DNA from: Brevibacillus sp.
GTDB taxonomy: Bacteria > Bacillota > Bacilli > Brevibacillales > Brevibacillaceae
Assembly (NCBI GenBank): GCA_029240815.1
Contig: JARDZO010000004.1
Span: 1 to 54,619 of the forward strand
Direction: 5' to 3'
DNA length: 54,619 bases
Position numbers and translations under genes: made by a program. Position 1 is the first letter of the stretch. The number at the start of each line of letters is the position of its first letter. The notes beneath the pieces are model-generated. The model ran no database searches and was not told where the DNA came from. It was given only the letters and a program-made list of their open reading frames with translations. Shown here piece by piece: positions 18,786-29,507 of the stretch.

Positions 18786-18814
18786 TTGACAGTTTCCGCG
18801 AATCGTGACATAAT
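18786..18814 (+). promoter_or_regulatory. Promoter of the pyr operon
   Basis: TTGACA (18786-18791), 17-nt spacer, CATAAT (18809-18814): a strong sigma-A promoter placed just before the first PyrR attenuator. Confidence 0.85.
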
Positions 18815-18831
18815 CCTACATGACGAATGGA

Positions 18832-19536
<705 letters not shown>

Positions 19537-19550
19537 TACAACTGAATGAC

Positions 19551-19650
19551 ACCTCTTTAACAGCGATCCCGTGAGGTCGGCAAGAGGCAATATCTTCCCA
19601 TGTGAATGGAGAAGCTAGCCTCTTTGTGCCCGCGCAAAGAGGCTTTTCTA
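19551..19650 (+). promoter_or_regulatory. PyrR-dependent attenuator 2 (pyrR-pyrP)
   Basis: The binding hairpin 19551-19588 is closed by CCTCTTT/AAGAGG and carries the GATCCCGTGAGGTC signature. The terminator is GCCTCTTTG (19618-19626) with CAAAGAGGC (19635-19643) and TTTTC. Confidence 0.9.
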
Positions 19651-19711
19651 TTGCAGAAAAAGTTGTGAGAGCGACAAGGAAGAAAAAGAAACGCAGGGGG
19701 AACCTATAGAC

Positions 19712-21064
19712 ATGAGCCAGAAAAATTTTATCGATGTACACGAAACGCCTGAGCTTAAAAAATTACTTCCACTTTCCATCCAACACTTGTTCGCCATGTT
19801 CGGGTCGACGGTTCTGGTACCAATCCTGACGGGACTGGATCCTGCCACTGCGTTGTTTACGAGTGGGATCGGCACGCTCTTGTTCCTGTGGATTACGAAA
19901 GGGAAAATTCCTAACTATTTGGGTTCCTCCTTTGCCTTTATCGGACCGATCATTGCGGTCACAGCTTCCTACGGAGTAGGGACGGCTTTGCTCGGATGTT
20001 TCCTCTCCGGTCTGGTTTACATGATCGTAGCCGCCATCGTTAAGAAGGCCGGTGTGAAATGGATAGATAAAGTACTGCCGCCAGTGGTCATCGCGTCAGT
20101 CATCGTCGTCATCGGTTTGAGTCTTGCAGGTGTAGCGGTTGATATGGCAACAAAGGTAACCGTAGATGGACAGTCGCAAATGTCTCTGACCTCCATCGAA
20201 ATTTCATTAGTCACCATGGTAGTCACCATCTTGGCAGCAGTACTCTTGCGCGGATTCTTGGGTCTCATCCCGATCTTGATCGGTATTATCGTAGGGTATG
20301 TATACACGCTGCTGCGTCACCCTGACTTGATTGACTTTCAAAAAGTAGCAGACGCACCTTGGGTGGTAGGCATTGGAGAAATGTTTGCAACACACTTCAA
20401 ATTTGGTGAAGTTGTTACCGCGATGGGAAATCCGTCGGCATGGATAGCCGCACTCGTTATTGCACCGGTTGCTTTTGTCACACTGGCAGAGCATTTGGGA
20501 CATCTGCTCGTAACGAGTAAGGTAATGGACCGCGACCTGATGAAAGATCCGGGTCTGCACCGCAGCCTGCTCGGTGACGGTATCGCAACATCGCTCGCAG
20601 CTATCGTCGGTGGTCCTCCAGCGACAACGTACGGTGAGAACATCGGCGTACTCGCCATCACCCGCGTGTTCAGTAAAGTCGTCATCGGTTTGGCAGCCGT
20701 CCTGGCCATCCTGTTCGCCTTCATCGGCAAAATCAGCACACTTTTGATGAGTATCCCAACCCCGGTTTTGGGCGGTGTCTCCATCATCCTGTTCGGGATC
20801 ATCGCGGCACAAGGTCTGCGGATGTACGTAGAGAATAAAGTGGATTTTGCCAACAAGCGCAACATGGTGATCGCAGCAGCCATTCTCGTAACGGGTATCG
20901 GCGGATACAAAATCAGCTTTGCAGGAACAGGTATTCCGTTCCTGAATGATTTGACCATCGACAATATCGCTTTCGCTACCTTCCTCGGAATCATCCTGCA
21001 TGTGGTATTGCCAGGCAAGGAATCCGCGATGGGCGAAGTGCACAACGAACAACCGCAAAACTAA
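19712..21064 (+). CDS. pyrP: Uracil permease (NCS2 family)
   Basis: 450 aa integral membrane uracil:proton symporter. LPLSIQHLFAMFGSTVLVP, then LTGLDPATALFTSGIGTL and GKIPNYLGSSFAFIGPI are nearly those of Bacillus PyrP; FVTLAEHLGHLLVTSK and the GGPPATTYGENIG segment carry NCS2 substrate-site residues. It lies between attenuators 2 and 3, as in B. subtilis, so it is regulated by pyrimidine supply. Confidence 0.95.
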   Translation: MSQKNFIDVHETPELKKLLPLSIQHLFAMFGSTVLVPILTGLDPATALFTSGIGTLLFLWITKGKIPNYLGSSFAFIGPIIAVTASYGVGTALLGCFLSGLVYMIVAAIVKKAGVKWIDKVLPPVVIASVIVVIGLSLAGVAVDMATKVTVDGQSQMSLTSIEISLVTMVVTILAAVLLRGFLGLIPILIGIIVGYVYTLLRHPDLIDFQKVADAPWVVGIGEMFATHFKFGEVVTAMGNPSAWIAALVIAPVAFVTLAEHLGHLLVTSKVMDRDLMKDPGLHRSLLGDGIATSLAAIVGGPPATTYGENIGVLAITRVFSKVVIGLAAVLAILFAFIGKISTLLMSIPTPVLGGVSIILFGIIAAQGLRMYVENKVDFANKRNMVIAAAILVTGIGGYKISFAGTGIPFLNDLTIDNIAFATFLGIILHVVLPGKESAMGEVHNEQPQN

Positions 21065-21080
21065 GAAAGACGTTCCCCAT

Positions 21081-21210
21081 ACCTTTAAATCCAGTCCCGA
21101 GAGGCTGGCAAGGCATAGAACGCTGTTTCCCCTGCTCAAAAGGGGGAAGACCTCAGCAGCTTCTTGTCTCGCCAGCCACGACGGCCACGCGAAGATGAGA
21201 AGCTTTTTCT
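21081..21210 (+). promoter_or_regulatory. PyrR-dependent attenuator 3 (pyrP-pyrB)
   Basis: The binding hairpin 21081-21112 has CCAGTCCCGAGAGGCTGG, closed by CCTTT/AAGG. The terminator is AGCTTCT (21158-21164) with AGAAGCT (21198-21204) and TTTTC, with extra partly paired bases inside the long loop. Confidence 0.9.
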
Positions 21211-21241
21211 TTCATACATCAGATAAACGGAGGGATTCACG

Positions 21242-22189
21242 ATGAACAACACGGGTCACCTGATTGGCTTGAAAGATAGGACAAAAGAACAGATTGTACG
21301 GTTGTTGGACCGAGCAGCCTACTGGGCAAATCGCCCGGGAGAGCAAGCGGAAGTCCTGCGGGGGCGGTTTGTAGCCAACTTGTTCTTTGAGGCCAGCACT
21401 CGGACGCGCTTTTCCTTTGAAGTAGCCCAAAAGCGCCTGGGGGCACACGTGTTGAACTTCATTCCTGAAACCTCCTCGGCAGTGAAGGGCGAGACTGTCT
21501 ATGACACGATCCGCACGCTAGAAGCAATGGGCGTGGAAGCTGCCGTCATCCGGACGAAAAAAGAAGGACTGCTGCAAGAGCTGGCTGGAAGTGTGGGTCT
21601 GCAACTGATCAACGCAGGCGATGGAACAAACGAGCATCCGACCCAATGCTTGCTCGACCTGCTGACGATGAAGCAGCAGTTTGGACGACTGGACGGTCTG
21701 ACGGTTGCGATCATCGGCGACCTGCGGCACAGCCGGGTGCTTGGCTCGCATCTGCATGCGATGCCCAAGCTGGGAATGAACCTGTTGCTCTCCGGACCGA
21801 CGAGCATGATGCCGCAGCCTGCGCAAATCCCGAATGGCGTCAAGATCGTCGGAATGGATGAAGCCATCCAGACTGCGGACGTCGTCATGATGCTGCGAGT
21901 GCAACTAGAGCGGCACGCAGAGTCGCTGTACATTTCCAAGGAAGAATATCATCAGGCACACGGCTTGACGCTGGAGAGAGCAAAAGCCATGAAACCAAAC
22001 GCGGTCATCATGCATCCAGCTCCAGTCAACCGAGGCGTAGAAATTCATACGGACCTCGTTGAAAGTGAAACCTCCTTGATCCAAAAGCAAGTGACCAATG
22101 GGGTAGCAGCAAGAATGGCGGTACTAGAAACTCTGCTGAAAGGGAGCGATTTGAAATGGGAACCATCCTTGGTAACGGCAAACTATTAA
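21242..22189 (+). CDS. pyrB: Aspartate carbamoyltransferase catalytic subunit
   Basis: 315 aa. Makes N-carbamoyl-L-aspartate from carbamoyl phosphate and aspartate. The carbamoyl-phosphate site STRTR (in FFEASTRTRFSFE, about 50-62) and NEHPTQCLLDL (about 131) are intact. No pyrI gene is present, as in Bacillus. RBS GGAGGG 8 nt before ATG 21242. The 3' end overlaps pyrC by 34 nt, which suggests translational coupling. Confidence 0.97.
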   Translation: MNNTGHLIGLKDRTKEQIVRLLDRAAYWANRPGEQAEVLRGRFVANLFFEASTRTRFSFEVAQKRLGAHVLNFIPETSSAVKGETVYDTIRTLEAMGVEAAVIRTKKEGLLQELAGSVGLQLINAGDGTNEHPTQCLLDLLTMKQQFGRLDGLTVAIIGDLRHSRVLGSHLHAMPKLGMNLLLSGPTSMMPQPAQIPNGVKIVGMDEAIQTADVVMMLRVQLERHAESLYISKEEYHQAHGLTLERAKAMKPNAVIMHPAPVNRGVEIHTDLVESETSLIQKQVTNGVAARMAVLETLLKGSDLKWEPSLVTANY

Positions 22190-23436
22190 ATCATACCGGA
22201 GACTTGATCCCGGTCGAAGTATTGGTAGAAGAGGGACGTATTGTGGCGATGGGTGAATCCATCCAGCGCGTTGGCCACGACTGGGTAGACTGCAAAGGCG
22301 GACTGATCAGTGCGGGTCTCATCGATGTACACGTACACTTGCGCGAGCCAGGATTCGAACATAAAGAAACGATCGAAACAGGAGCGAAGGCAGCAGCGCG
22401 CGGTGGCTTCACAACCATTTGCTGCATGCCAAACACACGCCCATCCATCGACAGTGTCGAGACTGTGACTTTCATCTTGGACAAAGCGCGTGAAGCAGGC
22501 ATGGCACGAGTGATTCCATACGGTGCGATCACAGTAAGACAGCTGGGCAAGGAACTGACTGACTTCGCTGGATTAAAAGAAGCGGGCATCTTCGCACTGA
22601 CAGACGATGGTGTGGGAGTACAGTCCACAGCGATGATGAAAAAAGCGATGCAAGCAGCGAAAGAGCTGGGCATCTCCATCGTAGCGCACTGCGAGGATGA
22701 CGATCTCCTGATACCGGGAGCGGCTTTGCACGACGGAAAAGTAGCAAAGCGCCACGGACTTCCTGGCATTCCGTCTGAGTCCGAATCCATCCATGTAGGA
22801 CGCGACATCTTGCTGGCTGAGCAGACAGGTGTTCACTACCACGTCTGCCACATTAGCGCCAAAGAATCGGTCAGACTGGTACGTGATGGTAAACGTGCAG
22901 GCGTCAACGTGACTTGCGAGGTTACTCCTCACCATCTGCTCATGTGCGATGAAGATATTCCTGAAAACCTGGATACAAACTGGAAAATGAATCCTCCTTT
23001 GCGCTCACGTGAAGATCGTGCGGCACTGATCGCGGGTCTCAAGGATGGAACGATCGATATGATTGCGACAGATCACGCGCCACACACGGCAGAAGAAAAA
23101 GCAAACGGCATCAACCGGGCCCCATTTGGAATCGTAGGCTCCGAAACAGCTTTCCCACTGCTCTACACTCACTTTGTACAAACAGGTGAGCTGACGCTAA
23201 AAGAACTGGTCGAGCTGTTGACCATCAAACCAGCAGCGGCATTCGGACTGCCATACGGTCGCCTGGAAGTCGGCGCGGTAGCAGACCTGACTGTCATTGA
23301 CTTGGAGACAGAGCGAACAATTGACCCAACCACATTTGCCAGCAAAGGTACCAATACTCCATTTGCTGGATGGGCATGCAAAGGATGGCCGATCCTAACC
23401 TTGGTAGATGGCAAGATCGTACATCAAGACGCGTAA
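22156..23436 (+). CDS. pyrC: Dihydroorotase (class I)
   Basis: 426 aa. Cyclises N-carbamoyl-L-aspartate to L-dihydroorotate. Metal ligands are in DVHVHLREPG (about 57-66), CMPNTRP, the HCED segment, HISAKES and ATDHAPHT. ATG 22156 lies inside the pyrB end with AGGGAG 9 nt upstream, and this frame start gives the normal N-terminus. A second amidohydrolase of the same superfamily occurs at 35.7 kb in a different operon. Confidence 0.96.
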   Translation: MGTILGNGKLLNHTGDLIPVEVLVEEGRIVAMGESIQRVGHDWVDCKGGLISAGLIDVHVHLREPGFEHKETIETGAKAAARGGFTTICCMPNTRPSIDSVETVTFILDKAREAGMARVIPYGAITVRQLGKELTDFAGLKEAGIFALTDDGVGVQSTAMMKKAMQAAKELGISIVAHCEDDDLLIPGAALHDGKVAKRHGLPGIPSESESIHVGRDILLAEQTGVHYHVCHISAKESVRLVRDGKRAGVNVTCEVTPHHLLMCDEDIPENLDTNWKMNPPLRSREDRAALIAGLKDGTIDMIATDHAPHTAEEKANGINRAPFGIVGSETAFPLLYTHFVQTGELTLKELVELLTIKPAAAFGLPYGRLEVGAVADLTVIDLETERTIDPTTFASKGTNTPFAGWACKGWPILTLVDGKIVHQDA

Positions 23437-23499
23437 GAACTCGACCTTAGTAAAAGGTCATGAGGAGTATCGTGCGCGGACAAAGAAGGAGGAACACAG

Positions 23500-24597
23500 A
23501 TGCGAGCAAGACTGATCTTGGAAGACGGAACAGAGTTTATCGGAACGGCGTTTGGTGCGACGAATGAGACGTTCGGCGAAGTGGTGTTTAATACCGGACT
23601 GACTGGTTATCAAGAGGTGCTGTCTGACCCGTCCTATTGCGGCCAGATCGTAACCATGACATACCCGTTGATCGGGAATTACGGTATCAACCGCGACGAT
23701 TTTGAAGCGGTACGGCCATACATCCACGGCTTCGTCGTACGTGAACATTGCGACATGCCAAGCAACTGGCGCAATACCAATACGCTGGATGAACTGCTGA
23801 AAACGTACGACATCCCTGGAATCAGCGGCGTAGATACGCGGATGCTGACGAGAAAGATCCGCTACCACGGCACGATGAAAGGCATGATCACCACCAATGA
23901 AGCGCCACTCGCAGAACTGGTGGCAATGCTCCAATCTGCTACTCTGATGACCGATCAAGTATCACGCGTCTCCACCAAGAGCGTATTCAGCTGCCCTGGG
24001 ACTGGACATCGTGTCGTACTGGTCGACTTTGGCTCCAAACACGGCATTTTGCGCGAGCTGACCAAGCGTCAATGCGACGTAGTGGTTGTACCATACAATG
24101 TGACGGCAGAAGAAATTCGCCGGATTCAACCGGACGGCATTCTGTTGTCCAACGGCCCTGGAGATCCAAAAGACGTACCAGAAGCAATCGAAATGATCAA
24201 AGGCATCCTGGGAGAGTACCCAGTCTTCGGAATTTGCCTGGGTCACCAACTGTTCGCGCTGGCATCTGGTGCAGACACCATGAAGATGAAATTCGGCCAT
24301 CGCGGCGGCAATCACCCTGTGAAAGAGCTGCCGACTGGACGGACCTATATCACTTCTCAAAACCACAGCTATGCGGTAAAAGAAGAATCACTCAACGGAA
24401 CGGAACTGGAGATTACCCATATCGCTTTGAACGACGGTACAGTAGAAGGCCTTCGCAACGCCGCGAAGAACGCATTCTCCGTGCAATATCACCCGGAAGC
24501 GGCTCCTGGCCCGTACGACTCCGGATACTTGTTCGACCAATTCCTAGCCATGCTCGAAACCGCCAAGGAGGAGAAAAACTATGCCAAAACAAGATAA
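23500..24597 (+). CDS. carA: Carbamoyl-phosphate synthase small subunit
   Basis: 365 aa glutaminase subunit. The CPSase N-domain ([20 protein letters not shown]) is followed by a class I glutamine amidotransferase with the nucleophile Cys in GICLGHQLF (about 245) and His/Glu in QYHPEA. Being in the PyrR-controlled operon, it is the pyrimidine-specific copy (pyrAA of Bacillus). RBS AAGGAGG. Ends with a 17-nt overlap with carB. Confidence 0.96.
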   Translation: MRARLILEDGTEFIGTAFGATNETFGEVVFNTGLTGYQEVLSDPSYCGQIVTMTYPLIGNYGINRDDFEAVRPYIHGFVVREHCDMPSNWRNTNTLDELLKTYDIPGISGVDTRMLTRKIRYHGTMKGMITTNEAPLAELVAMLQSATLMTDQVSRVSTKSVFSCPGTGHRVVLVDFGSKHGILRELTKRQCDVVVVPYNVTAEEIRRIQPDGILLSNGPGDPKDVPEAIEMIKGILGEYPVFGICLGHQLFALASGADTMKMKFGHRGGNHPVKELPTGRTYITSQNHSYAVKEESLNGTELEITHIALNDGTVEGLRNAAKNAFSVQYHPEAAPGPYDSGYLFDQFLAMLETAKEEKNYAKTR

Positions 24598-27500
24598 CTT
24601 GAAAAAAATCCTCGTGATCGGTTCCGGTCCTATCGTGATCGGGCAAGCTGCAGAATTTGACTATGCAGGTACACAAGCTTGCGAAGCATTGAAAGAAGAG
24701 GGCATGGAAGTCGTCCTGATCAACTCCAACCCGGCGACGATCATGACAGATACAAACATGGCGGACAAAGTGTACATCGAGCCGATTACTCCCGAATTCG
24801 TAGCTCGCGTCATTCGTCAGGAAAAACCGGACGGCCTGCTGCCTACGCTCGGAGGACAGACGGGGCTGAACATGGCAGTTGCCCTGGCGGAGCTAGGCGT
24901 GCTGGAACAAGAAAACGTAAAGCTGCTCGGTACCAAGCTGGAGTCGATCAAGCAAGCGGAAGACCGCGAGCTGTTCCGTTCCTTGATGAACGAGCTAGGC
25001 GAGCCAGTACCGGAATCCGTCATCGTCAGCACGGTGGAAGAAGCGGTTGATTTCGCCAATGAAATCGGCTACCCGATCATCGTTCGCCCTGCCTATACAC
25101 TGGGCGGTACAGGCGGCGGAATTTGTGACGACGAAGAAACGCTCCGCGAGATTGTTGCGAGTGGTTTGAAATACTCCCCGATCACCCAGTGCCTGATCGA
25201 GAAGAGCATCGCGGGCATGAAAGAGGTCGAATACGAAGTGATGCGCGATGCTAATGACAACTGCATCGTGGTATGTAACATGGAAAACATCGACCCGGTT
25301 GGCGTGCATACAGGTGACTCGATCGTCGTGGCACCAAGCCAGACGCTCTCGGATCGCGAATACCAAATGCTGCGTTCCTCTGCACTGAACATCATTCGTG
25401 CACTCGGTATCGAGGGTGGCTGCAACGTGCAATACGCACTCGACCCTTACAGCTTCCAATACTACGTGATTGAAGTAAACCCGCGTGTGAGCCGTTCCTC
25501 CGCACTTGCTTCCAAAGCGACGGGCTACCCGATCGCGAAGATGGCTGCAAAAATCGCAATCGGCTATACGCTGGATGAATTGAAAAATCCAGTCACCGGT
25601 CAAACATACGCTTGCTTCGAACCAACCCTCGACTATGTCGTCAGCAAAATCCCACGCTGGCCATTTGACAAGTTCCAGTCAGCGAATCGCAAGCTGGGAA
25701 CGCAAATGAAGGCAACCGGTGAAGTCATGGCGATCGGTCGTACCTTTGAAGAGTCAATCATGAAAGCGATCCGCTCCCTGGAGATCGGAAGCTACCATAT
25801 AGAGATCAAAGGAGCTTCCGAAATCACGGTGGATGAGCTGAAAGCACGCCTGGTGGCAGCAGACGACGAGCGCCTGTTCCTCTTGGCAGAAGCGCTGCGC
25901 CGAGGTTGGACCATCGACGAACTGCACGAGCTGACCAAAATCGACCTGTTCTTCCTGCATAAATTCCACAAGATGGTCGCTTTTGAAGCTGATCTGGAAA
26001 AAGGCTTGACGACAGAAAAACTGTATGAAGCCAAACGCATGGGCTTTACGGACAGAAAAATCGCCGAACTCTCCGGTCAAACAGAGGAAGCCGTTCGCGA
26101 ACAGCGCGTGCAGCACGGATTCGTTCCTGTGTATAAAATGGTAGACACCTGCGCAGCCGAATTCGAGGCGCAGACACCATACTACTACTCCAGCTATGAA
26201 ACAGAAGATGAGCGCATCGAAACGGGCAAAAAGCGTGTAGTCGTACTCGGCTCTGGTCCGATCCGCATCGGTCAAGGGATCGAATTTGACTACGCGACAG
26301 TGCATGCAGTCTGGGCGCTGAAAGAAGCCGGTTATGAAGCGATTATTATCAATAACAACCCGGAAACGGTTTCGACTGACTTTAACACCTCGGATCGTCT
26401 GTACTTCGAGCCGCTGTACATCGAAGACGTGATGAACATTCTGGATGTCGAAAAACCGGAGGGCGTCATCGTGCAGTTCGGTGGACAAACCGCGATCAAT
26501 CTGGCTGACAAACTGTCGGCACGCGGGATCAAAATCCTTGGAACCAGCTTGGAAAATATCGATGCGGCAGAGAACCGCAAGAAGTTCGAAGCGTTGCTGC
26601 GCGAGCTGAACATCGCTCAACCTCCTGGAAAAACGGTAACGTCCGTAGACCAAGCGGTTGTGGCAGCAGAAGGACTGGGCTTCCCGGTGCTGGTGCGCCC
26701 TTCATACGTACTCGGAGGACGCGCGATGGAGATTGTCTACAACGAGCCGGAGCTCTTGGAGTACATGGAGAAAGCAGTCAAAGTAAACCCTGATCAGCCT
26801 GTCCTCGTAGACCGCTACATGGTAGGGGTCGAGGCAGAAGTAGATGCGATCTGTGATGGAGAAAACGTCCTGATCCCAGGAATTATGGAGCATATCGAAC
26901 GCGCAGGTGTTCACTCGGGCGACTCGATCGCGGTATATCCACCACAATCTCTCTCGCAAGCGATCAAGGACGAACTGATCGAAATGACGACGAAGCTGGC
27001 GCGCGCCCTGCAAATTAAAGGTCTGCTGAACATCCAGTTCGTGATCTACAAAGACCGTCCATACGTGATCGAGGTCAATCCGCGTTCTTCCCGGACTGTG
27101 CCGTTCCTCTCCAAAGTGACGGGCATTCCGATGGCAAACATCGCGACCAAAGCGATTCTTGGACACTCGATCGTCGACCAAGGATTTACCCCTGGCTATC
27201 ACCCGGAAGAAAAAATGGTTTCCGTCAAAGTACCGGTGTTCTCCTTTGCCAAGCTGCGTCGGGTAGACATCACGCTCGGGCCGGAAATGAAATCGACAGG
27301 GGAAGTCATGGGACGTGAAAGCACTCTGGCGAAAGCCTTGTACAAAGGTCTGGTCGCTGCCGGCATGAACATCCCGACGAAGGGTGCGCTCCTCGTAACA
27401 GTAGCAGACAAAGACAAGGAAGAAGCACTGGGGATCGTCAAACGCTTCCGCCACTTAGGCTTCAAGCTGTTGGCGACATCTGGCACGGCCGATTATCTGG

Positions 27501-27793
27501 AGCAAGCGGGCTTGCCAGTGACACGCGTCAACAAGCTGTCGGAAGGCACGCCAAACCTGCTGGACATGATCCACAAAGGTGAAGCCAACATCGTGCTAAA
27601 CACCCTGACAAAAGGTAAAACACCGCAGCGTGACGGCTTCCGCATCCGCCGTGAAGCAGTGGAAAACGGTGCCGTATGCCTGACTTCACTGGATACCGCA
27701 TCGGCTCTGCTGCACGTGCTGGAGACCATCACTTTCTCTACGGAGGCGATGCCAGCGCAACGCTCTGGAGCGAAAGTAGCTGTTACGGTATAG
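24581..27793 (+). CDS. carB: Carbamoyl-phosphate synthase large subunit
   Basis: 1070 aa, full length. Two homologous ATP-grasp halves: [20 protein letters not shown] at about 10 and [20 protein letters not shown] at about 555, with [20 protein letters not shown] and [18 protein letters not shown]. The C-terminal MGS-like regulatory domain starts near residue 935. Forms carbamoyl phosphate from bicarbonate, ammonia and 2 ATP with carA. In most Bacillus operons pyrK and pyrD follow; here pyrF follows after 45 nt. Confidence 0.97.
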   Translation: MPKQDNLKKILVIGSGPIVIGQAAEFDYAGTQACEALKEEGMEVVLINSNPATIMTDTNMADKVYIEPITPEFVARVIRQEKPDGLLPTLGGQTGLNMAVALAELGVLEQENVKLLGTKLESIKQAEDRELFRSLMNELGEPVPESVIVSTVEEAVDFANEIGYPIIVRPAYTLGGTGGGICDDEETLREIVASGLKYSPITQCLIEKSIAGMKEVEYEVMRDANDNCIVVCNMENIDPVGVHTGDSIVVAPSQTLSDREYQMLRSSALNIIRALGIEGGCNVQYALDPYSFQYYVIEVNPRVSRSSALASKATGYPIAKMAAKIAIGYTLDELKNPVTGQTYACFEPTLDYVVSKIPRWPFDKFQSANRKLGTQMKATGEVMAIGRTFEESIMKAIRSLEIGSYHIEIKGASEITVDELKARLVAADDERLFLLAEALRRGWTIDELHELTKIDLFFLHKFHKMVAFEADLEKGLTTEKLYEAKRMGFTDRKIAELSGQTEEAVREQRVQHGFVPVYKMVDTCAAEFEAQTPYYYSSYETEDERIETGKKRVVVLGSGPIRIGQGIEFDYATVHAVWALKEAGYEAIIINNNPETVSTDFNTSDRLYFEPLYIEDVMNILDVEKPEGVIVQFGGQTAINLADKLSARGIKILGTSLENIDAAENRKKFEALLRELNIAQPPGKTVTSVDQAVVAAEGLGFPVLVRPSYVLGGRAMEIVYNEPELLEYMEKAVKVNPDQPVLVDRYMVGVEAEVDAICDGENVLIPGIMEHIERAGVHSGDSIAVYPPQSLSQAIKDELIEMTTKLARALQIKGLLNIQFVIYKDRPYVIEVNPRSSRTVPFLSKVTGIPMANIATKAILGHSIVDQGFTPGYHPEEKMVSVKVPVFSFAKLRRVDITLGPEMKSTGEVMGRESTLAKALYKGLVAAGMNIPTKGALLVTVADKDKEEALGIVKRFRHLGFKLLATSGTADYLEQAGLPVTRVNKLSEGTPNLLDMIHKGEANIVLNTLTKGKTPQRDGFRIRREAVENGAVCLTSLDTASALLHVLETITFSTEAMPAQRSGAKVAVTV

Positions 27794-27838
27794 CATTCAA
27801 TCGAAAAAAGAGATCGGGATAGAAAAGAGGAGAGTAGT

Positions 27839-28576
27839 GTGCAACCACAATCCATTGATGTTAGAGAGCGCATGATTGTTGCGCTCGACTTTTCCACACT
27901 GGAAGAAATCAAACAGTGCCTGGTACCGCTGGAAGGTCGGATCCATTATGTAAAGGTCGGGATGGAGCTTTCCTACGCGGAAGGGCCAGCGATCGTTCAC
28001 TATTTGAAGGAGAGAGGCCTGAAGGTGTTTCTTGACCTGAAGGTGCATGATATCCCGAATACGGCAAGAGGTGCGATGAAGAGTCTGGCTCGATTGGGAG
28101 CGGACATGGTTAACGTCCACGCTGCTGGTGGGGTAGCCATGATGGAAGCAGCGCGAGAAGGATTGGAGCAGGGGACAGCAGCAGGCTCTCCCCGCCCGAT
28201 TCTGATCGGAGTCACCATGCTCACTTCTACAAGCCTGCAGACCATGAACGAACAGATCGCTATTCCAGGTACGGTAGAAGACGTGGTCGTACACTACGCG
28301 AAAATGACGAAGCAGGCGGGACTGGATGGAGTCGTCGCTTCTCCGCTCGAGGTTCCTATGATCAAGAAAGCGGCAGGAGAATCCTTTTTGACAGTAACAC
28401 CAGGTATTCGTCCTCTAGGATCGGATAAAGGGGACCAAACACGCATTACCACACCAGAGCAGGCATTCCAGCTGGGAAGCGACTATCTCGTGATCGGACG
28501 TGCAATTACAGCTGCCAAAGATCCGGCTGCTACCTGGGAAAGTATCGTTTCTGCTGTGGAAGCCGACCGTCGGTAA
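27839..28576 (+). CDS. pyrF: Orotidine 5'-phosphate decarboxylase
   Basis: 245 aa TIM barrel converting OMP to UMP. The catalytic FLDLKVHDIPNT (K68 region) and MIVALDFST are intact; PGIRPLGSDKGDQTRITTP and the C-terminal YLVIGRAIT phosphate site are present. GTG 27839 follows GAGGAGAG; an internal ATG at 27872 is a weaker alternative. No trace of pyrK or pyrD is seen in the 45 nt before it. Confidence 0.95.
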   Translation: MQPQSIDVRERMIVALDFSTLEEIKQCLVPLEGRIHYVKVGMELSYAEGPAIVHYLKERGLKVFLDLKVHDIPNTARGAMKSLARLGADMVNVHAAGGVAMMEAAREGLEQGTAAGSPRPILIGVTMLTSTSLQTMNEQIAIPGTVEDVVVHYAKMTKQAGLDGVVASPLEVPMIKKAAGESFLTVTPGIRPLGSDKGDQTRITTPEQAFQLGSDYLVIGRAITAAKDPAATWESIVSAVEADRR

Positions 28577-28600
28577 TATACGAATCTGGAGGGAATTGAA

Positions 28601-29239
28601 ATGATGACGATGACAACTGCCAAAGAAATTGCTGCTAGCCTACTGGAGATCGGAGCTGTTCACCTGCGACCTGAACAGCCTTTTACTTGGACTTCCGGCA
28701 TTAAGTCGCCAATTTATTGCGACAACCGGATTACCATGTCCCATCCAAAAGTGCGCCGTCAGATCGCTCGCACTTTTGCAGAGACCATTCGGGCACAATT
28801 TCCGGATGTGCAAGTCGTAGCAGGGACGGCGACTGCAGGAATTCCGCACGCGGCGTGGGTAGCGGAAGTGCTTGATTTGCCGATGATCTATGTGCGCGAC
28901 AAAGCAAAGGGACACGGCCGCCAAAATCAGATCGAAGGCTCTCTGACTGCTGGACAAAAAGTAGTCGTCATCGAAGATCTGATCTCTACAGGAGGCAGCT
29001 CGCTCAAAGCCGCTCAAGCAGTGCAGGCAGAAGGCGGAGAATTACTAGGCGTTGTAGCCATCTTCAGCTACCAGTTCCCGGATGCGCAGGCTCTCTTTGC
29101 AGAAGCCGGCATTCCTTGCACGACTCTTTCGCAATATACCGCTCTGCTAGAAGCAGCCACTGAACGAGGTGTCATTACAGCGGATCAGGAGAAATTTTTG
29201 AGCGAATGGCGTAAAGCTCCACGGACTTTCTTTGAATAA
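28601..29239 (+). CDS. pyrE: Orotate phosphoribosyltransferase
   Basis: 212 aa. Adds phosphoribose from PRPP to orotate, giving OMP. The PRPP-binding VVVIEDLISTGGSS is at about 122; FTWTSGIKSPIYCDNR and the flexible loop with KGHGRQN are typical. Start at the first of three close ATGs (28601), 7 nt after GGAGGG. Last gene of the pyr operon, 24 nt after pyrF. Confidence 0.96.
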   Translation: MMTMTTAKEIAASLLEIGAVHLRPEQPFTWTSGIKSPIYCDNRITMSHPKVRRQIARTFAETIRAQFPDVQVVAGTATAGIPHAAWVAEVLDLPMIYVRDKAKGHGRQNQIEGSLTAGQKVVVIEDLISTGGSSLKAAQAVQAEGGELLGVVAIFSYQFPDAQALFAEAGIPCTTLSQYTALLEAATERGVITADQEKFLSEWRKAPRTFFE

Positions 29240-29254
29240 GAGCAGTTGAGAGGG

Positions 29255-29301
29255 AAGATAGGAGGAGGAACGTTACTTATGACGTTCTCTCCTCTTATCT
29301 T
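29255..29301 (+). terminator. Long hairpin ending the pyr operon
   Basis: AAGATA-GGAGGAG-GAACGT (29255-29273) faces ACGTTC-TCTCCTC-TTATCTT (29282-29301), giving about 18 pairs with few mismatches. The T tract is poor, so it may be a weak terminator or an mRNA 3' stabiliser. Confidence 0.55.
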
Positions 29302-29507
29302 GTGTAAGAAAACCTCACATAAAATTATTGCCATCTGTCCTAAAGCAGACCCCGCTAGAGGCTGTCTTACGCAATCTTTGTCGGTAGTAACAATTCATGA
29401 ATATCATAATAGTCTGTCGGGACAAAGGTATTCACCCAACATTCGCATAAATCTTAGTTATGGAATAATTCAAATTTTCCTGTAAATGATCAAGGGGGAA
29501 TGCTTTC

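Noticed and set aside
20207..21139. Long open frame (310 codons) on the minus strand
   Set aside because: Antisense shadow of pyrP and attenuator 3; composition not protein-like.
25754..26653. Long open frame (299 codons) on the minus strand
   Set aside because: Antisense shadow of carB with no recognisable domain.
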